A stretch of DNA of 64,000 nucleotides from Takakia lepidozioides (GCA_030704615.1 CM060732.1:20460001-20524000), one strand, 5' to 3'; numbered from the stretch's first letter, positions 35,486 to 47,639 are shown. Program-made: numbers and translations. Notes: generated by a model from the sequence alone, not told the origin.

Positions 35486-35960
35486 ATCCATGCTGAGCTG
35501 AAGACTTGCTGAAGAGATTGTCTTGGTAGATGAAGGATCAAGCAAATGATGGGGAAGGGTGTCGCTTTTTCTTAATGTACGATCTGAAGAAGTTTGTCCA
35601 TCCTGCAAAGGTGGGCTCTTGGCTCCTGTCAGTACCATGATTTGGTATTCTTCCTGATGTTTGCAAGGTTCTTGGGAGAGTCAGCTTGGTCTTAGCAGGC
35701 CGTGTTCAATCTCTACCTGCTCAGATGCACCGTGGTGGTTCTCACAGATCAATCCGACATTACCTGACTACAGACACAAACAGCACACACAAGAGGTCCT
35801 TTTGGGTTGATGGTCGGTCAAATCCTCCATGGGTCATGACACAAGGTCAAGGACAGTCTGGTGAGGGCACCTTCTTCTTCGACCTATTTCGGCTTGTTCC
35901 ATTCAGATCCTGGGTGCACTCCAGATTCCACGAAAAAGTCACTGCGCACAGCTGCATTGG

Positions 35961-36058
35961 GGAATGCCCTATCAGGTATCCGTCAACTTACTCCAGGGGC
36001 TCGAATGTGGGAATGCCCTATCAGGTATCCGTCAACTTACTCCAGGGGTTCGAATGTG
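35961..36058 (+). repeat. 49-bp tandem duplication
   Basis: ggaatgccctatcaggtatc...ctcgaatgtg at 35,961-36,009 is repeated at 36,010-36,058 with one C/T difference. A recent small duplication in non-coding DNA. Confidence 0.9.
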
Positions 36059-36589
36059 GGAACTGGTGAAAGTGATCTGCATGATGAGGATAACATTTGT
36101 GCCATGAATCTCACCCGCATCCACTGGGCTGATTGTTGTGAAAGTCCATGCGTAGACTAGAATCAACATGTTCAATGTTGAGATGCCCCCGAGTTTCCTG
36201 TCACCAACTAGCATACCTGGCAATCTGTAATGACCAATAGAATCCATTTTTCAGCATTTGAAAGGAGAGGCATCCATCTCTGTGGCCCACAATTCCACTA
36301 GAAATTGCTCTACTACTTTCAACAATTCACTGAGCTTCCAGCCAATCATGATAGGAGGGATACAAATTGCTCACATATACAGGGGCTCAGATGGTCCAGG
36401 GCTGGCTTCATATGCGCTGAACTCTAAGCCAAATTACTTGGGGTAAAATTCTTATATATAGAGGCCACATTGGAGGGTTGCAGATGGTCCAGGGCTGGCT
36501 ACTCCACCCGCAGTCTCTACAATTGCCCACTTCGTCATCTCACTTCCACCTCTGTCTCTCTCATTCTTAACTCCCTCCTGACCCTCACA

Positions 36590-36870
36590 GCTACCTGAAG
36601 ACAATATTCAATTTTTGACTCACTGTGCTGGGTACTCTGACCAGACACCCTCTTCAAATCCATTCAAGGATAAACTTGTGCATGTACCTTTGTTTACCAA
36701 CTTTGAATATCTCGAGGCTGAGCCAAAGCTCAGCCCCTTTCACACTCCAGTAGTGGGACTTACTTTGATAGAGCAATTCGTTTAGGCTTTCCAGATTTCC
36801 TCTAGAAAGCCCTTCTTACAAGCATGAATCTGCAGTGTAAGAGCTGCCCAGAAATTAGAACCCTGACATG
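36590..36870. mobile_element. Two LINE tail fragments in opposite orientation
   Basis: 36,590-36,735 (plus) carries PEDNIQFLTHCAGYSDQ and the FTNFEYLEAEPK segment. 36,736-36,870 reads on the minus strand as the following LINE segment (FLEEIWKA and upstream). The junction is an inversion, as produced by twin-priming during LINE insertion. Confidence 0.65.
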
Positions 36871-36879
36871 GCTGCCAGA

Positions 36880-37640
36880 GCTTGTGGGTTGGACTCCAGA
36901 CTTGCATCCTTTATGCTCCCACATTTTGCATGTGTCCACAAGGGTATTTTCTAAATTAATATATGGAGCAATCCCAACTCTTATATTGTCCGCATGGACC
37001 TGCTTGCCTCTTTCCAGGGCTTGTATACTGGCACATGCATTGAGAGCACAAATGAATGTGACCCTGTCCGGGGTCACCCATTCCCATTGCATTTGCTCAT
37101 AGATTTTTAAGGCCTCATTGGGATGCCCATGTTTCACACATCCTGCCATCAGCATTGTCCAAGTGACTGTATCTCGGTCAGGCATCTCCTCAAACATTTG
37201 TTGGGCATCCACCGTGCTCCGACACTTGGCATACATGTTGACAAGGGTGTTGCCGACAAAGGTGTTTGGCTTGAATCCACTTTGGATAATGTGGGCATGC
37301 ACCTGCTTTCCCTCTGCCAGGGTTTTCATGTTGATGCACCTTTGTAAGAGACAGATATACATATTGTAGTCTGCCCGGATGCGTCTAGAATGTGCAGCAC
37401 CTCTTTCATTTTTCCCTGCTTACACAGTGCCGACACAATCTCATGCCTGCCAGACAAATTGTTGACTTCCTGTCTTGGCCCTTTATTGTAGAAGTGGTTA
37501 TAGTGGATTTGCCACACCAGCTGCCTATTTGATGTCCAACAAACAGTTGTATCCAATGCAAACCTGGCACCCTGCATGACTAAACTTCCAGTTGAAAGCA
37601 TTGTGTTCAAAATATCTACAAACTTCAAAATATTTCATAA
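36880..37640 (-). pseudogene. PPR protein remnant, N-terminal repeats
   Basis: Minus-strand frames 37,326-37,628 and 36,802-37,362 join through a frameshift near 37,345. They give SALCKQGKMKEVLHILDASG, YICLLQRCINMKTLAEGKQV, NTFVGNTLVNMYAKC, TVTWTMLMAGCVKHGHPNEA and VTFICALNACASIQALERGK, a typical PLS-class start of about five motifs. The copy is truncated by the LINE pieces at 36.87 kb, with no E or DYW domain. Such proteins bind organellar RNA one motif per base; this copy is not functional. Confidence 0.85.
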
Positions 37641-38059
37641 GGATAGGCCTTTCAAATTTTCTAACAGGGTACATACTTCCTGGATTGATTATCTGCAATT
37701 GACTCTTTAAAAGATTTGTCTTGCTCATTTTAAGTTGAGGATATTGCTCATTCTGCATCTTGCTTTCCTTTGGTGAGTTCCTGAGAAGTTCTGAGCTTCA
37801 CACTGTCCTGGTAATCCAGGCCCATTTGGCCCTGCATGACAGATGGGGCCACAACGGAAGAGGGCAACTCCTTAGTTTCTTGCGAGAGTGGCAGCAATAT
37901 TCCCACTGCCAGTTCTGTTCTGTTCTGTTGTGGTCTTCGTCATAGCATCTCTCCGTTTTGGTTTTATATTATAGTCCTATGCCCATGTAGCTCTCCTAGG
38001 AAGCTAATAAGTTTAACCTACTTACGAAGGGCATAGCTCTATTCCAGAGTTTGTTGAGC

Positions 38060-38250
38060 CTGTCACAGGCTGTCATTGTCAGCTGCTAGCAGCAAGGCAA
38101 GGATGTATGCATGATTTGTGCAGAGGCATGGATAGCTGAAGGAGTAGGGATAGAGTGTGGGTCCAGATTCATCCAAGGGGACCGGACTTGAAGCTCCAGA
38201 TTACCTATGATTCCCTGTTGGTCAATAGCTACAAGGAACCTGCATGGGTA
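38060..38250 (+). repeat. PPR-gene 5' segment, inverted copy at 51.1-51.3 kb
   Basis: Contains the tgtcagctgctagcagcaaggcaaggatgtatgcatgatttg block and the MWVQIHPRGPDLKLQITYDS peptide. The reverse complement is at about 51,100-51,280 with MWVQIHPRGPDFKLQITYDS. Shorter copies of the gctgctagcagctga block lie at about 59,712-59,768 and 60,650-60,700. This is probably the 5' end of the ancestral PPR gene that was amplified. Confidence 0.7.
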
Positions 38251-39268
38251 GATGGTCAACTAAAGGCACATTTGTTTGCATTTGCAGTGCGTGTGCAAGC
38301 CTGGCAGCCCTGGAAAAGTGGAAAGAGGTCCATGGTGACATCGTCAAATCTGGAACTGTACCAGATGTCATTCTGAACACTGCCCAACGCGATGCTTGCA
38401 GGGTATACACAGCAGGGGCACGGGATGGAGACTTTGGAGACCTATGAGCAAATGATGTGCGAAGGGGTGAAGCCCGACCACATCACGTTTGTGTGTGTTT
38501 GCAGTGCGTGTGCAAGCCTGACTGTCTGGAAAATGGCAAAGAGGTCCATGGTTGCATCGTCAAAGCTGGAATTGTACCAGATGTCATCCTGAACACTACC
38601 CTGGTGGACATGTATGCCAAATGTGGGAGCATTGAGGATGTGGAGGGAGTTTTCCACACTATGGCTGAACGAGATTTGGTGTCATGGAATGCCATGCTTG
38701 CAGGGTATGCACAGCAGGGGCGTGTGATGGAGGCCTTGGAGACCCATGAGCAAATGATGTGCGAAGGGGTGAAGCCCGAGCACATCACGTTTGTGTGCGT
38801 TTGCAATGCGTGTGCAAGCCTGGCAGCCCTGGCAAAGGGCAAAGAGGTGCATGGTTGCATCGCCAAAGCTGGAATTGTACCAGATGTGATTCTGAACAAT
38901 ACCCTCGTAGACATGTATGTCAAATGTGGGAGCATTGAGGATGTAGAGGGAGTGTTCAACGGTATGGCTGGACGAGATTTGGAACGCCATGCTTGTAGGA
39001 TATGCACAGCAGGGGCAGAGGAATTGTACCAAATGTCATTCTGGAATTTTCTCTTTGCCACCACAGTGAGAAGCTGGCCATTGGTTTTGGGCTGATTAGC
39101 ACAACCCCTAGGACATCTCTCCGTCTCATCAAGAATCTTTGAGTGTGTGGTGACTGCCACACCTCCACCAAATACATCTCAAAGATTGCTGGCAAGCAAT
39201 TGTTGTACGGACGCTAACCACTTCACCACTTTGAAGATGGGATTTGTTCTTGTGGTGATTACTGGTGA
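38155..39268 (+). pseudogene. DYW-type PPR remnant with C-terminal DYW domain
   Basis: An N-terminal segment is followed by PLS triplets. The best frame, 38,457-39,095 (212 codons), holds two triplets of about 101 residues: SACASLTV-like L motif, VILNTTLVDMYAKCGSIEDV, then VSWNAMLAGYAQQGRVMEAL. At 39,056-39,268, in another frame, the DYW domain is visible: [28 protein letters not shown] and a terminal CSCGDYW directly before TGA. HSE and the CxxCH group are the deaminase zinc-site residues. A CGA-to-TGA-like change and frameshifts break it, and the E domain is missing because the copy is internally deleted. Confidence 0.85.
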
Positions 39269-39379
39269 AAGGATGTTTTCTCCGAAAGATGCAAGTGTCT
39301 TGCTTCATTCATTGACCTGTGTAGCTACTCAGACCATCCACCATTTCCTGAGAATATTGACCATCATGTACTGTTCAGT

Positions 39380-39765
39380 GCATTTCCTATCCTAATTCTG
39401 GGTTTGGGTGGTGGAGCTTCTCCAAGGCTTGAAGATGGAAGTGAATACAAATTTTAATGAGCTTGATGAGAGGCGCTGCCCTGTGCACAAGTTTGTTCAG
39501 CATCTTAAATTTGGACATGTTTGTTTGTTTCTCGTGATGTGTCTTTGGATGGAGCCCTTGTCGAACTTGCATGAATATTGTCAAAAGCTAGCCTTAACCC
39601 ACCAAGATCCAATCCCATGGTGGCTGCTTGAAAGTTCATACAGTGAATGTAAGGGTATTTGGGTATGTTGTTATTGGTTGATGCAGCTTGTGAAAATTGA
39701 ACATTGACATGCAGATCCGCCATTTTTCTTCCAGAAAAAAACAAAACACGGGATCTCTGCCCGAC
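39380..39765 (+). repeat. Non-PPR 3' flank of the PPR unit, copy 1
   Basis: Nearly identical to 42,285-42,662. It begins cctaattctgggtttgggtgg and ends in aaaaaaacaaaacacgggatctctgc. Each copy directly follows a DYW remnant, so the duplicated unit is PPR repeats + DYW + this flank. Confidence 0.9.
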
Positions 39766-41455
39766 CACATCACATTTGTGTCCATTTGCGATGCGTGTGC
39801 AACGCTGGCAGCTCTGGAAAAGGGCGAAGAGGTCCATGGCGACATTGTCAGAGCTGCGATTGTACCTAGTGTCATTCTGAACAATACCCTCGTGGACATG
39901 TATGAAGGGAGTTTTTGACAGTATGGCTGAATGAGATGTGGTGTCGTGGAGGGTGATGATTGCAGGATATGCACAGCAAGGGCGCGGGATGGAGGCTTCG
40001 GAGACCTATGAGCAAATGACGGGGAAGGGGTGAAGCCCAACCGCCTAACGTTTGTTTGCATTTGCAATGCGTGTGCAAGCCTGGCAGCTCTGGAAAGGTG
40101 CAAGGTGGTCCACGGTGACATCGTCACATCTGGAATTGTACCCAATGTCATTCTGAACACTGCCCTGCTGGACATGTATGTCAAATGTGAGTGCATCGAG
40201 GATGCAAGGGGAGTTTTCGTGGCTGAACGAGATGTGGTGTTGTGGAGGGCGATGATTGCAGAATATGCACAGCAAGGGCGCGGGATGGAGGCTTCGAGAC
40301 CTATGAACAATTGATGTGCGAAGGGGTGAAGCCCAACCGCATAACGTTTGTTTGCGTTTGCAATGCGTGTGCAAGCCTGGCAGCCCTGGAAAGGTGCAAT
40401 GAGGTCCATGGTGACATCGTCAAAGCTGGATTTGTACCAGATTTCATCCTGAACACAGCCCTGCTGGACATGTATGTCAAATTTGAGTGCATCGAGGATG
40501 CAAAGGGAGTTTTCGACAGTATGGCTGAAAGAAATGTGGTGTCATGGAGGGCGATGATTGCAGGATATGCACAGCAAGGGGGGGGATGGAGGCTTCGGAG
40601 ACCTATGAGCAAATGATGGGGAAAGGGGTGAAGCCCGACCGCATAACGTTTGTTTGCATTTGCAATGCGTGTGCAAGCCTGGCAGCTCTGGAGTGCAAAG
40701 TGGTCCATGGTAACATCGTCACATCTGGAATTGTACCCAATGTCATTCTGAACACTGCCCTGCTGGACATGTATGTCAAATGTGAGTGCATCGAGGATGC
40801 AAAGGGAGTTTTCGACAGTATGGCTGAATGAGATGTGGTGTCGTGGAGGGCGATGATTGCAGAATATGCATAGCAAGGGCGCGGGATGGAGGCTTCGAGA
40901 CCTATGAGCAATTGATGTGCGAAGGGGTGAAGCCCAACCGCATAACGGTTGTTTGCATTTGCAATGCGTGTGCAAGCCTGGCAGCTTTGGAAAGGTGCAA
41001 TGAGGTCCATGCAGGTGACATCGTCAAAGCTGGATTTGTACCAGATGTCGTCCTGAACACTGCCCTGCTGGACATGTATGTCAAATGTGAGTGCATCGAG
41101 GATGCAAAGGGAGTGTTCGACAGTATGGCTGAAAGAAATGTGGTGTCGTGGAGTGCGATGATTGCAGGATATGCACAGCAAGGGGCGGGATGGAGGCTTT
41201 GGAGACCTATGAGCAATTGATGTGCGAAAGGGTGAAGCCCAACCACATCACATTTGTTTGCGTTTGCAATGCTTGTGCAAGCCTGGCAGCCCTGGAAAGG
41301 TGCAATGAGGTCTATGGTGACATCGTCAAAGCTGGATTTGTACCAGATGTCATCCTGAACACTGCCCTGCTGGACCTACATGTCAAATGTGAATGCATCG
41401 ATGATGCAAAGGGAGTGTTTGACAATATGACTGAACGAAATGTGGTGTCGTGAAG
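39766..41455 (+). pseudogene. PPR tandem-triplet array, decayed
   Basis: About six PLS triplets in tandem, each near 300 nt and about 90% alike in DNA, with stops or frameshifts in nearly every unit. Open pieces are 40,030-40,314, 40,242-40,616, 40,544-40,831, 40,828-41,220 and 41,148-41,453. Recurrent blocks: [53 protein letters not shown] and VVSWRAMIAGYAQQG. Unit-to-unit similarity far exceeds that expected of selected PPR motifs and points to recent unequal crossover. Confidence 0.85.
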
Positions 41456-42122
41456 GAAGACGCTACTTCGATTCCCTGAGTCAAGGTCATGGTGTCACCC
41501 CGCCAGTGAAGCACTTTGGCTGCATGGTGGACCTTCTGGACGTGCGGGACAACTACATGAGGCAGTGGACCTGATTAATAAATGCCAATCAATCCAGATG
41601 TTGTGGTGTGGAAGGGCTTGCTTGGTGCTTGCAGAATCCATGGCAATGTGGAGATGGCTGAATGTGTGCCAACATCTATCCTCAAGTGGGATGAACAGGA
41701 TGCCGCGACTTATGTGTTGCTATATCAATATCTATGTTGCAGCTGGCAGGTGGGATGATACTGCAAAGGTGAGAAGAATGATGAAGGTCAGAAGGGTTAG
41801 AAAGGAGCCAGATCACAGAATTAAGGAAATCCATGCTGAGCTGAGTAGATTGTCTGGGCAGATGAAGGAGGCGGGGTATGTGCCTGACACACGCTTTTTA
41901 CTGCATGATGTGGAGGAAAGGAATTTTCTCTTTGCCACCACAGTGAGAAGCTGGCCATTGGTTTTGGGCTGATCAACACGACTCATCAAGAATCTTCGAG
42001 TGTGTGGAGACTGCCACACCTCCACCAATCAAAGATTGTTGGCCGAGCAGTTGTTGTATGGGACGCTAACTACTTTCCACCACTTTGAAGATGGGATTTG
42101 TTCTTGTGGTCATTACTGGTGA
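41455..42122 (+). pseudogene. E/E+ and DYW domains of the PPR array
   Basis: After the last PPR motif come EGRRYFDSLSQGHGVTPPVK, FGCMVDLL, then (frame changes) LINK, VVVWKGLLGACRIHGNVEMA, SILKWDEQDAATYVLL and MKEAGYVPDTRFLLHDVEE. A DYW domain follows with [14 protein letters not shown], a shifted CGDCHTSTN and CSCGHYW before TGA at 42,120-42,122, so the final triad is HYW rather than DYW. Compared with the E region at 46.8-47.4 kb, the part coding GRFGIEVGNRVHTFVVDD is deleted. Confidence 0.85.
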
Positions 42123-42284
42123 AAGGATGTTTTCTTGGAAAGATGCTAGTGTCTTGCTTCATTCATTGATCTGTGTAGCTACTCAGACCATCCACCATTT
42201 CCTGATAGTGGGGTCTACCCGGCATAGGTGGGAAGTCAGCCCACAATTGCACTTGACTGAAGGGGTGATTTTTGACTGATTCTG

Positions 42285-42662
42285 GTGCTGTCCTAATTCT
42301 GGGTTTGGGTGGTGGAGCTTCTCCAAAGCTTGAAGATGGAGGTGAATACGAGTTTTAATGAGCTTGATGAGAGGGGCAGCCCTGTGCACAAGTTTGTTCA
42401 GCATCTTAAATTTGGACATGTTCGTTTGTTTCTTGTAGTGTGGCTTTGGATGGAGCCCTTGATGAACTTGCATGAATATTGTCAAAAGCTAGCCTTAACC
42501 CACCAAGATCCAATCCCACGGTGGATGCTTGAAAGTTCATATAGTGAATGTAAGGGTATTTGGGTATGTTGTTATTGATTGATGCGGCTTGTGAAAATTG
42601 AATGTTGAAATGCAGATCCGCCATTTTTCTTCCAGAAAAAAACAAAACACGGGATCTCTGCA
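42285..42662 (+). repeat. Non-PPR 3' flank of the PPR unit, copy 2
   Basis: The second copy of the segment at 39,380-39,765, with scattered substitutions. It shows that about 2.9 kb (PPR, DYW, flank) was duplicated in tandem, or that two related genes inserted side by side. Confidence 0.9.
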
Positions 42663-42739
42663 TGTAACATCGTGGGGATGACCCACCCCTTTTTTTGTGA
42701 AAAATTGAACATAGTTCTCAGAATTCGTCGCTAGTAGTG

Positions 42740-43035
42740 CGAAGCAATGCGAAGCCCTAGTTCTAGCGACGATCGAAGGTCGGAAGCTAGTTTAGCGTAG
42801 AGCAGGAATAGGGTGCCTTAGTGTCACATCATCATCGCCACATTTCGTAGACACGTCATCGTAGCCATGTCATCGTCGTCGCCAAAATTTTATATCTGCC
42901 CGGACTGCCCGCCCGAAAATCCCAAAGCGCCAAGTTTTTTCGGAACGTGCCCGGATTGCCCGGTTCTTGAAGTTCTTGAACTGCAGGAGCTCTGCGTTTT
43001 CCGCCATCGTTCACGTTGCAAGCTGCAAGCACTCA
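42740..43035 (+). repeat. Dispersed GCCCGAA-rich repeat, copy 2
   Basis: Shares gcgaagccctagttctagcgacgatcgaaggtcggaagctagtttagcgtagagcagg with 49,020-49,110 and, in part, 35,222-35,280. It continues through tgcccggactgcccgcccgaaa to ttttccgccatcgttcacgttgcaagctgcaagc. It directly precedes a PPR fragment here, as at 49.3 kb. Confidence 0.8.
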
Positions 43036-43039
43036 ACAG

Positions 43040-43250
43040 TCTCGCTGCTCAATGCAAGCCGTGGCTTTTCCCTCAACGATCTTTGATCACGTGGAATATA
43101 ATGTTGGCAGGATTTACCGAGCATGGGATGCTTTGGAGACCTATGAGCAAATGAGCGCGAAGGGGTGAAGCCCAACCACATCACGTTTGTTTGTGTTTGC
43201 AATGCGTGTGCAAGCCTGGGAGCCCTGGAAAAGGGGAAAGAGGTCGGATT
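43040..43250 (+). pseudogene. PPR fragment
   Basis: Encodes FPQRSLITWNIMLAGFTEHG and then, after a frame change, ITFVCVCNACASLGALEKGK. One P and one L motif remain before unrelated sequence. A second SLITWNIML copy follows at about 43,405-43,435. Confidence 0.75.
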
Positions 43251-43649
43251 TTCGAGCACAAACGTCTACCTTGGAGCACGGAGCAGAGCTGGCATGAGTT
43301 TCTTAAACATCCTTCACGATGGTGGGACAACCGCAATCGCAAGGTGTGACTTTTGCTTAATGTACCATGTGAAGAAGTTTTTCCATCGTGCAGATGCTCA
43401 ACGATCTTTGATCACGTGGAATATAATGTTGGTCGAACCCTCCTTGGGTGAAAGCGGAGCTAGCGACCTTTATACCTTGTCAAACATATTCTGCTTATGA
43501 TTCTACTGTTGATGTACACCTCGGCGCTCAATGTCAGGAATCCAAAAGGTATTGTCTTTGAGATTTCCAACTAAAACAGATGGAATTGCTACAAAATGTT
43601 TTCAAAACATTTTTAAGAAACCCGCACTAGAGATCATTCATTTGAGTAT

Positions 43650-44520
43650 TTGAGTATTTTGGATCGGGCTCAATTGTTTGCTGGACATCTGACTGCTAAG
43701 AGGGGTAGGACCTTCACTATGACCACTGCTTTGGAAAGAGGACCAAGAGAGGAAGTCAACAAGGGCTTTCCGGGCACTTGTGGGTATGTAAGGACCCTAT
43801 GTAAGGCAGGACAATTGAAAGAGCTGCACATTTTGCACCAACAAGGCATTGTGGCCAATTCAAATACTTACATCTGTCTCTTGTAGGAGTGCATCAACCT
43901 GAAAAAACTAGAAGAGGGAAAGCAGGTGCATGCCCATATTATTCAAAGAGGACCCAAGCCAACCATCTTTCTACTCAACAACGTTATCAACATGTACATC
44001 AAGTGCGGGAGCCTGGTGGACGCACACCAAGTATTCCATCAAATGCTGAATGAGACATTCATATATGGACGAAGATGATGGCAGGTTGTGTCAAGCATGG
44101 ACATGTTGAGGAGGCTCTCAAAATCTATGAGCAATTGCGACACGAAGGCATGACACCAAACAGGGTCACATTCATTTGCGTCCTCAATGGTTGTGCCAGC
44201 ATAGGAGCCCTGGAAAGGGGCAAAGAGGTTCATGCTGATATCCTTAAAGCTGAAATTGCATCTGATATCATTTTGGAGAATACCCTTGTTGACAAGTATG
44301 CCAAATGTGGGAGCATGAATGATGCACATCAAGTGTTTGATAATACGGCTGAACGGAGTGTGGTGTCATGGAGTGCGATCATTACTGGATGTGCCCAGCA
44401 TGGTCATGGTATTGAGGCCCTGCATCTCTTTGAATGCATGCAACAGTAGGGCATGCAGCCAAACAGTATCACTTTTATATCTCTTCTCTCTGTGTGTATT
44501 CATGTGGGCCTAGTGGATGA
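43650..44520 (+). pseudogene. PPR remnant, five to six motifs
   Basis: Reads VRTLCKAGQLKELHILHQQG, TYICLL (in-frame TAG), ECINLKKLEEGKQVHAHIIQ, IFLLNNVINMYIKCGSLVDA, WTKMMAGCVKHGHVEEALKI, VTFICVLNGCASIGALERGK, IILENTLVDKYAKCGSMNDA, VVSWSAIITGCAQHGHGIEA, then a TAG and PNSITFISLLSVCIHVGLVD. It is the plus-strand counterpart of the minus-strand remnant at 36.9-37.6 kb. Two stops and one frameshift (about 44,060). Confidence 0.85.
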
Positions 44521-44524
44521 AGGC

Positions 44525-46750
44525 CTTCACTACGGTTGTCTGTCTCTTGCTTAAGTGCATCAAGATGAAAGGTCTGGAAGCTGGAAAGCAGGTGCACACT
44601 CACATTATCCAAAGTGGATTCACACCAAGGATGCGAAGGGTTTCAACACTATGGCTGGACAAGATGTTGTGTCGTGGCACGCGATGCACAGCAGGGACGT
44701 GGGATGGTGGCTTTGGAGACCTATGATCAAATGATGGGGGAAGGGGTGAAGCCCAACCATTGTGCGCATTTGCAAGCCTGGCAACCCTGGAAAAGGGCAA
44801 AGAGGTGCATGGTTGCATCGTGAAAGCTGGAATTGTACCAGATATCATTCTGAACAATACCCTCGTGGACATGTATGCCAAATGTAGGAGGCATTTCAGC
44901 AGATTCAGATACGTTTGTCTGTCTCTTGCTTAAGTGCATCAAGATGAAAGGTCTGGAAGCTGGAAAGCAGGTGCACACTACATTATCCAAAGTGGATTCA
45001 CGCCAAGTGTTTTTCTCCTCAACACCCTTGTCAACATGTCAAACCTGGGAGCTCTGGAAAAGGGGAAAGAGGTCCATGGTGACATCGTCAAAGCTGGAAT
45101 TGTACCAGATGTCATTCTGAACACTGCCCTGGTGGACATGTATGCCAAATGTGGGTGCATTAAGGATGCGAAGGGAGTTTTCAACACTATGGCTGAACGA
45201 GATGTGGTGTCATGGAAGACGATGCTTGCAGGGTATGCACAGCAAGGACGTGGTATGAAGGCTTTGGAGACCTATGATGAAATGATGGGGGAAGGGGTGA
45301 AGCCCGACCACATCACATTTGTGTGCATTTGCGATGCGTGTGCAAGCCTGGCAGCTCTGGAAAAGGGCGAAAGAGGTCCATGGCGACATACACTGCCCTG
45401 CTGGACATGTATGTCAAATGTGAGTGCATCGAGGATGCAAAGGGAGTGTTCGATAGTATGGCTGAATGAGATGTGGTGTCGTGGAGTGCGATGATTGCAG
45501 GATATGCACAGCAAGGATGCGGGATGGAGGCTTTGGAGACCTATGAGCAATTGATGTGCGAAGGGGTGAAACCCAACCGCAACACATTTGTTTGTGTTTG
45601 CAATGCGTGTGGCAGCCTAGGAGCTCTGGAAAAGGGGAAAGAGGTCCATGGTGACATCGTCAAAGCTGGATTTGTACCAGATGTCATCCTGAACACTGCC
45701 CTGGTGGACATGTATGCCAAATGTGGGTGCATGAAGGATGCGAAGGGAGTTTTCAAATGGCTGAACAAGATGTGGTGTCGTGGAACGCGATGCTTGCAGG
45801 GTATGCACAGCAGGGGCGTGGGATGGAGGCTTTGGAGACCTATGAGCAAATGATGGGGGAAGGGGTGAAGCCCGACAACATCACGTTTGTGTGCGTTTGC
45901 AATGCGTGTGCAAGCCTGGCAACCCTGGAAAAGGGCAAGAGGGGCATGGTGCATCGCCAAAGCTGGACCTGTACCAGGTGTGATCCTGAACACTGCCCTG
46001 GTGGACATGTATGCCAAATGTGGGAGCATTGAGGATGCAGAGGGAGTGTTCAACAATATGGCTGAACGAGATTTGTTGTCGTGGAACGTGATGCTTGCAG
46101 GATCTGCACAGCAGGACGTGGGATGGAGGACTGGAGACCTATGAGCAAATGATGGGGGAAGGGGTGAAGCGCGACCACATCACGTTTGTGTGCGTTTGCA
46201 GTGCGTGTGCCCTAGAAAAGGGCAAAGAGGTGCATGGTTGCATCGCCAAAGCTGGAATTGTATCAGATGTGATTCTGGACAATACCCTCGTGGACATGTA
46301 TGCCAAATGTGGGAGCATTGAGGATGCGGAGGGAGTGTTCAACAATATGGTTGAACGAGATTTGGTGTCATGGAACGCCATGCTGGCAGGATATGCACAG
46401 CAGGGCGTGGGATGGAGGACTTGGAGACCTATGAGCAAATGATGGCGGTAGGGGTGAAGCGCAACAACATCAAGTTTGTGTGCGTTTGCAGTGCTTGTTC
46501 AAGCCTGGCAGCCCTGGAAAAGGGCAAAGAGGTGCATGGTGACATCCTCAAAGCTGGAATTGTATCAAACGTCATTCTGGACACTGCCCTGGTGGACATT
46601 TATGCGAAATGTGGGTGCATTGAGGATGCAAAGGGAGTATTTGACAATGTGACTGAACAAAATGTGGTGTCGTGGAATGCGATGATCGCAGGATATGCCC
46701 AGCATGGTTGTCATAGGGAGGTCCTGCAACTATTTGAAGGAATGTAAAAG
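44525..46750 (+). pseudogene. PPR tandem-triplet array, decayed
   Basis: Starts with two copies of a CLLLKCIKMKGLEAGKQVHT segment (44,525 and 44,915), then about seven PLS triplets of about 303 nt. Longest frames: 44,934-45,494, 45,473-45,853, 46,095-46,442 and 46,370-46,747. Frameshifts separate almost every triplet. The last unit (VILDTALVDIYAKCGCIEDA, VVSWNAMIAGYAQHGCHREV) is more diverged than internal ones, as expected if amplification affected the middle of the array. It leads into the E domain at 46.8 kb. Confidence 0.85.
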
Positions 46751-46819
46751 AACGGCTTGAAGCTGGATAGTATCACCTTATCTGTGTTCTATCTGCATGC
46801 AGCCACACTAGCCTACTGA

Positions 46820-47400
46820 ATGAAGGAAGACGCTACTTCGATTCCCTGAGTCAAGATCATGGTGTTACTCCGACAGTAAAGCACTTTGGCTGCATGATGG
46901 ACCTTCTTGGACGTGCAGGACAACTGGATGAGGCAGTGGACCTGATTAATAAAATGCCAATCAATCCAGAGGTTGTGGTGTGGAAGGCCTTGCTTGGTGC
47001 CTGCAGAATCCATGGCAATGTGGAGATGGCTAAACGTGCAGCAACATCTATACTCAAGTGGGATGAACAGGATGCCACGACCTATGTATTGCTATCAAAC
47101 ATCTATGCTGCAGCTGGCAGGTGGGATGATACTGCAAAGGTGAGAAAAATGATGAAGGTTAGAGGGGTTAGAAAGGAGCCAGGTCGCTTCGGCATTGAGG
47201 TTGGCAACAGGGTGCACACCTTCGTTGTAGATGACAAGTTGCATCCCAAAATTAAGGAAATCCATGCTGACCTGAGAAGATTGTCTAGGCAGATGAAGGA
47301 GGTAGGGTATGTGCCTGATACACGCTTTGTATTGCATGATGTGGGGGGGGAGGAAAAGAAATTTTCTCTTTGCCACCACAGTGAGAAGGTTTTGGGCTGA
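46820..47400 (+). pseudogene. PPR E, E+ and partial DYW domain
   Basis: EGRRYFDSLSQDHGVTPTVK, then frame 46,894-47,400 (168 codons): MMDLLGRAGQLDEAVDLINK, VVVWKALLGACRIHGNVEMA, TYVLLSNIYAAAGRWDDTAK, VRKEPGRFGIEVGNRVHTFV (PG box) and MKEVGYVPDTRFVLHDVGGE, ending at CHHSEK where about 10 bases present in the other copies are missing. The downstream DYW region is lost and replaced by a second copy of the CYQTSMLQLAGGI-coding DNA (about 47,440-47,490). This is the best preserved E region of the cluster. Confidence 0.85.
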
Positions 47401-47639
47401 TCAGCACGACCCCTACGATGCCTCCTCCTCCACTGAATTTACAATTGCTATCAAACATCTATGCTGCAGCTGGCAGGTGGGATCCATCTGAGTAGCAGAA
47501 TGTTCTCTCTGCATTTTACTAGCGCCTAACAATAAGCTGTATGTCCCATCACATTTCACATGAGCTTGTTCTTCTTTGTACACCAATTTGACACATAGAA
47601 TAGTTTATATAACTACCTGTTATGTGCTACCCTCTTTCT

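Noticed and set aside
38483-39160. Minus-strand frame of 225 codons opposite the PPR remnant
   Set aside because: It is the antisense shadow of PPR triplets; the recurring MLPHLAYMSTRV peptide is simply the complement of the conserved VDMYAKCG codons.
40301-40975. Minus-strand frame of 224 codons in the PPR array
   Set aside because: Same antisense-shadow effect; the repeat units lack stops on the opposite strand by composition, not by selection.
38392-46750. CRISPR-like regularity of about 300-nt repeats
   Set aside because: The repeats encode PPR triplets and have no spacers; the context is a plant nuclear genome.
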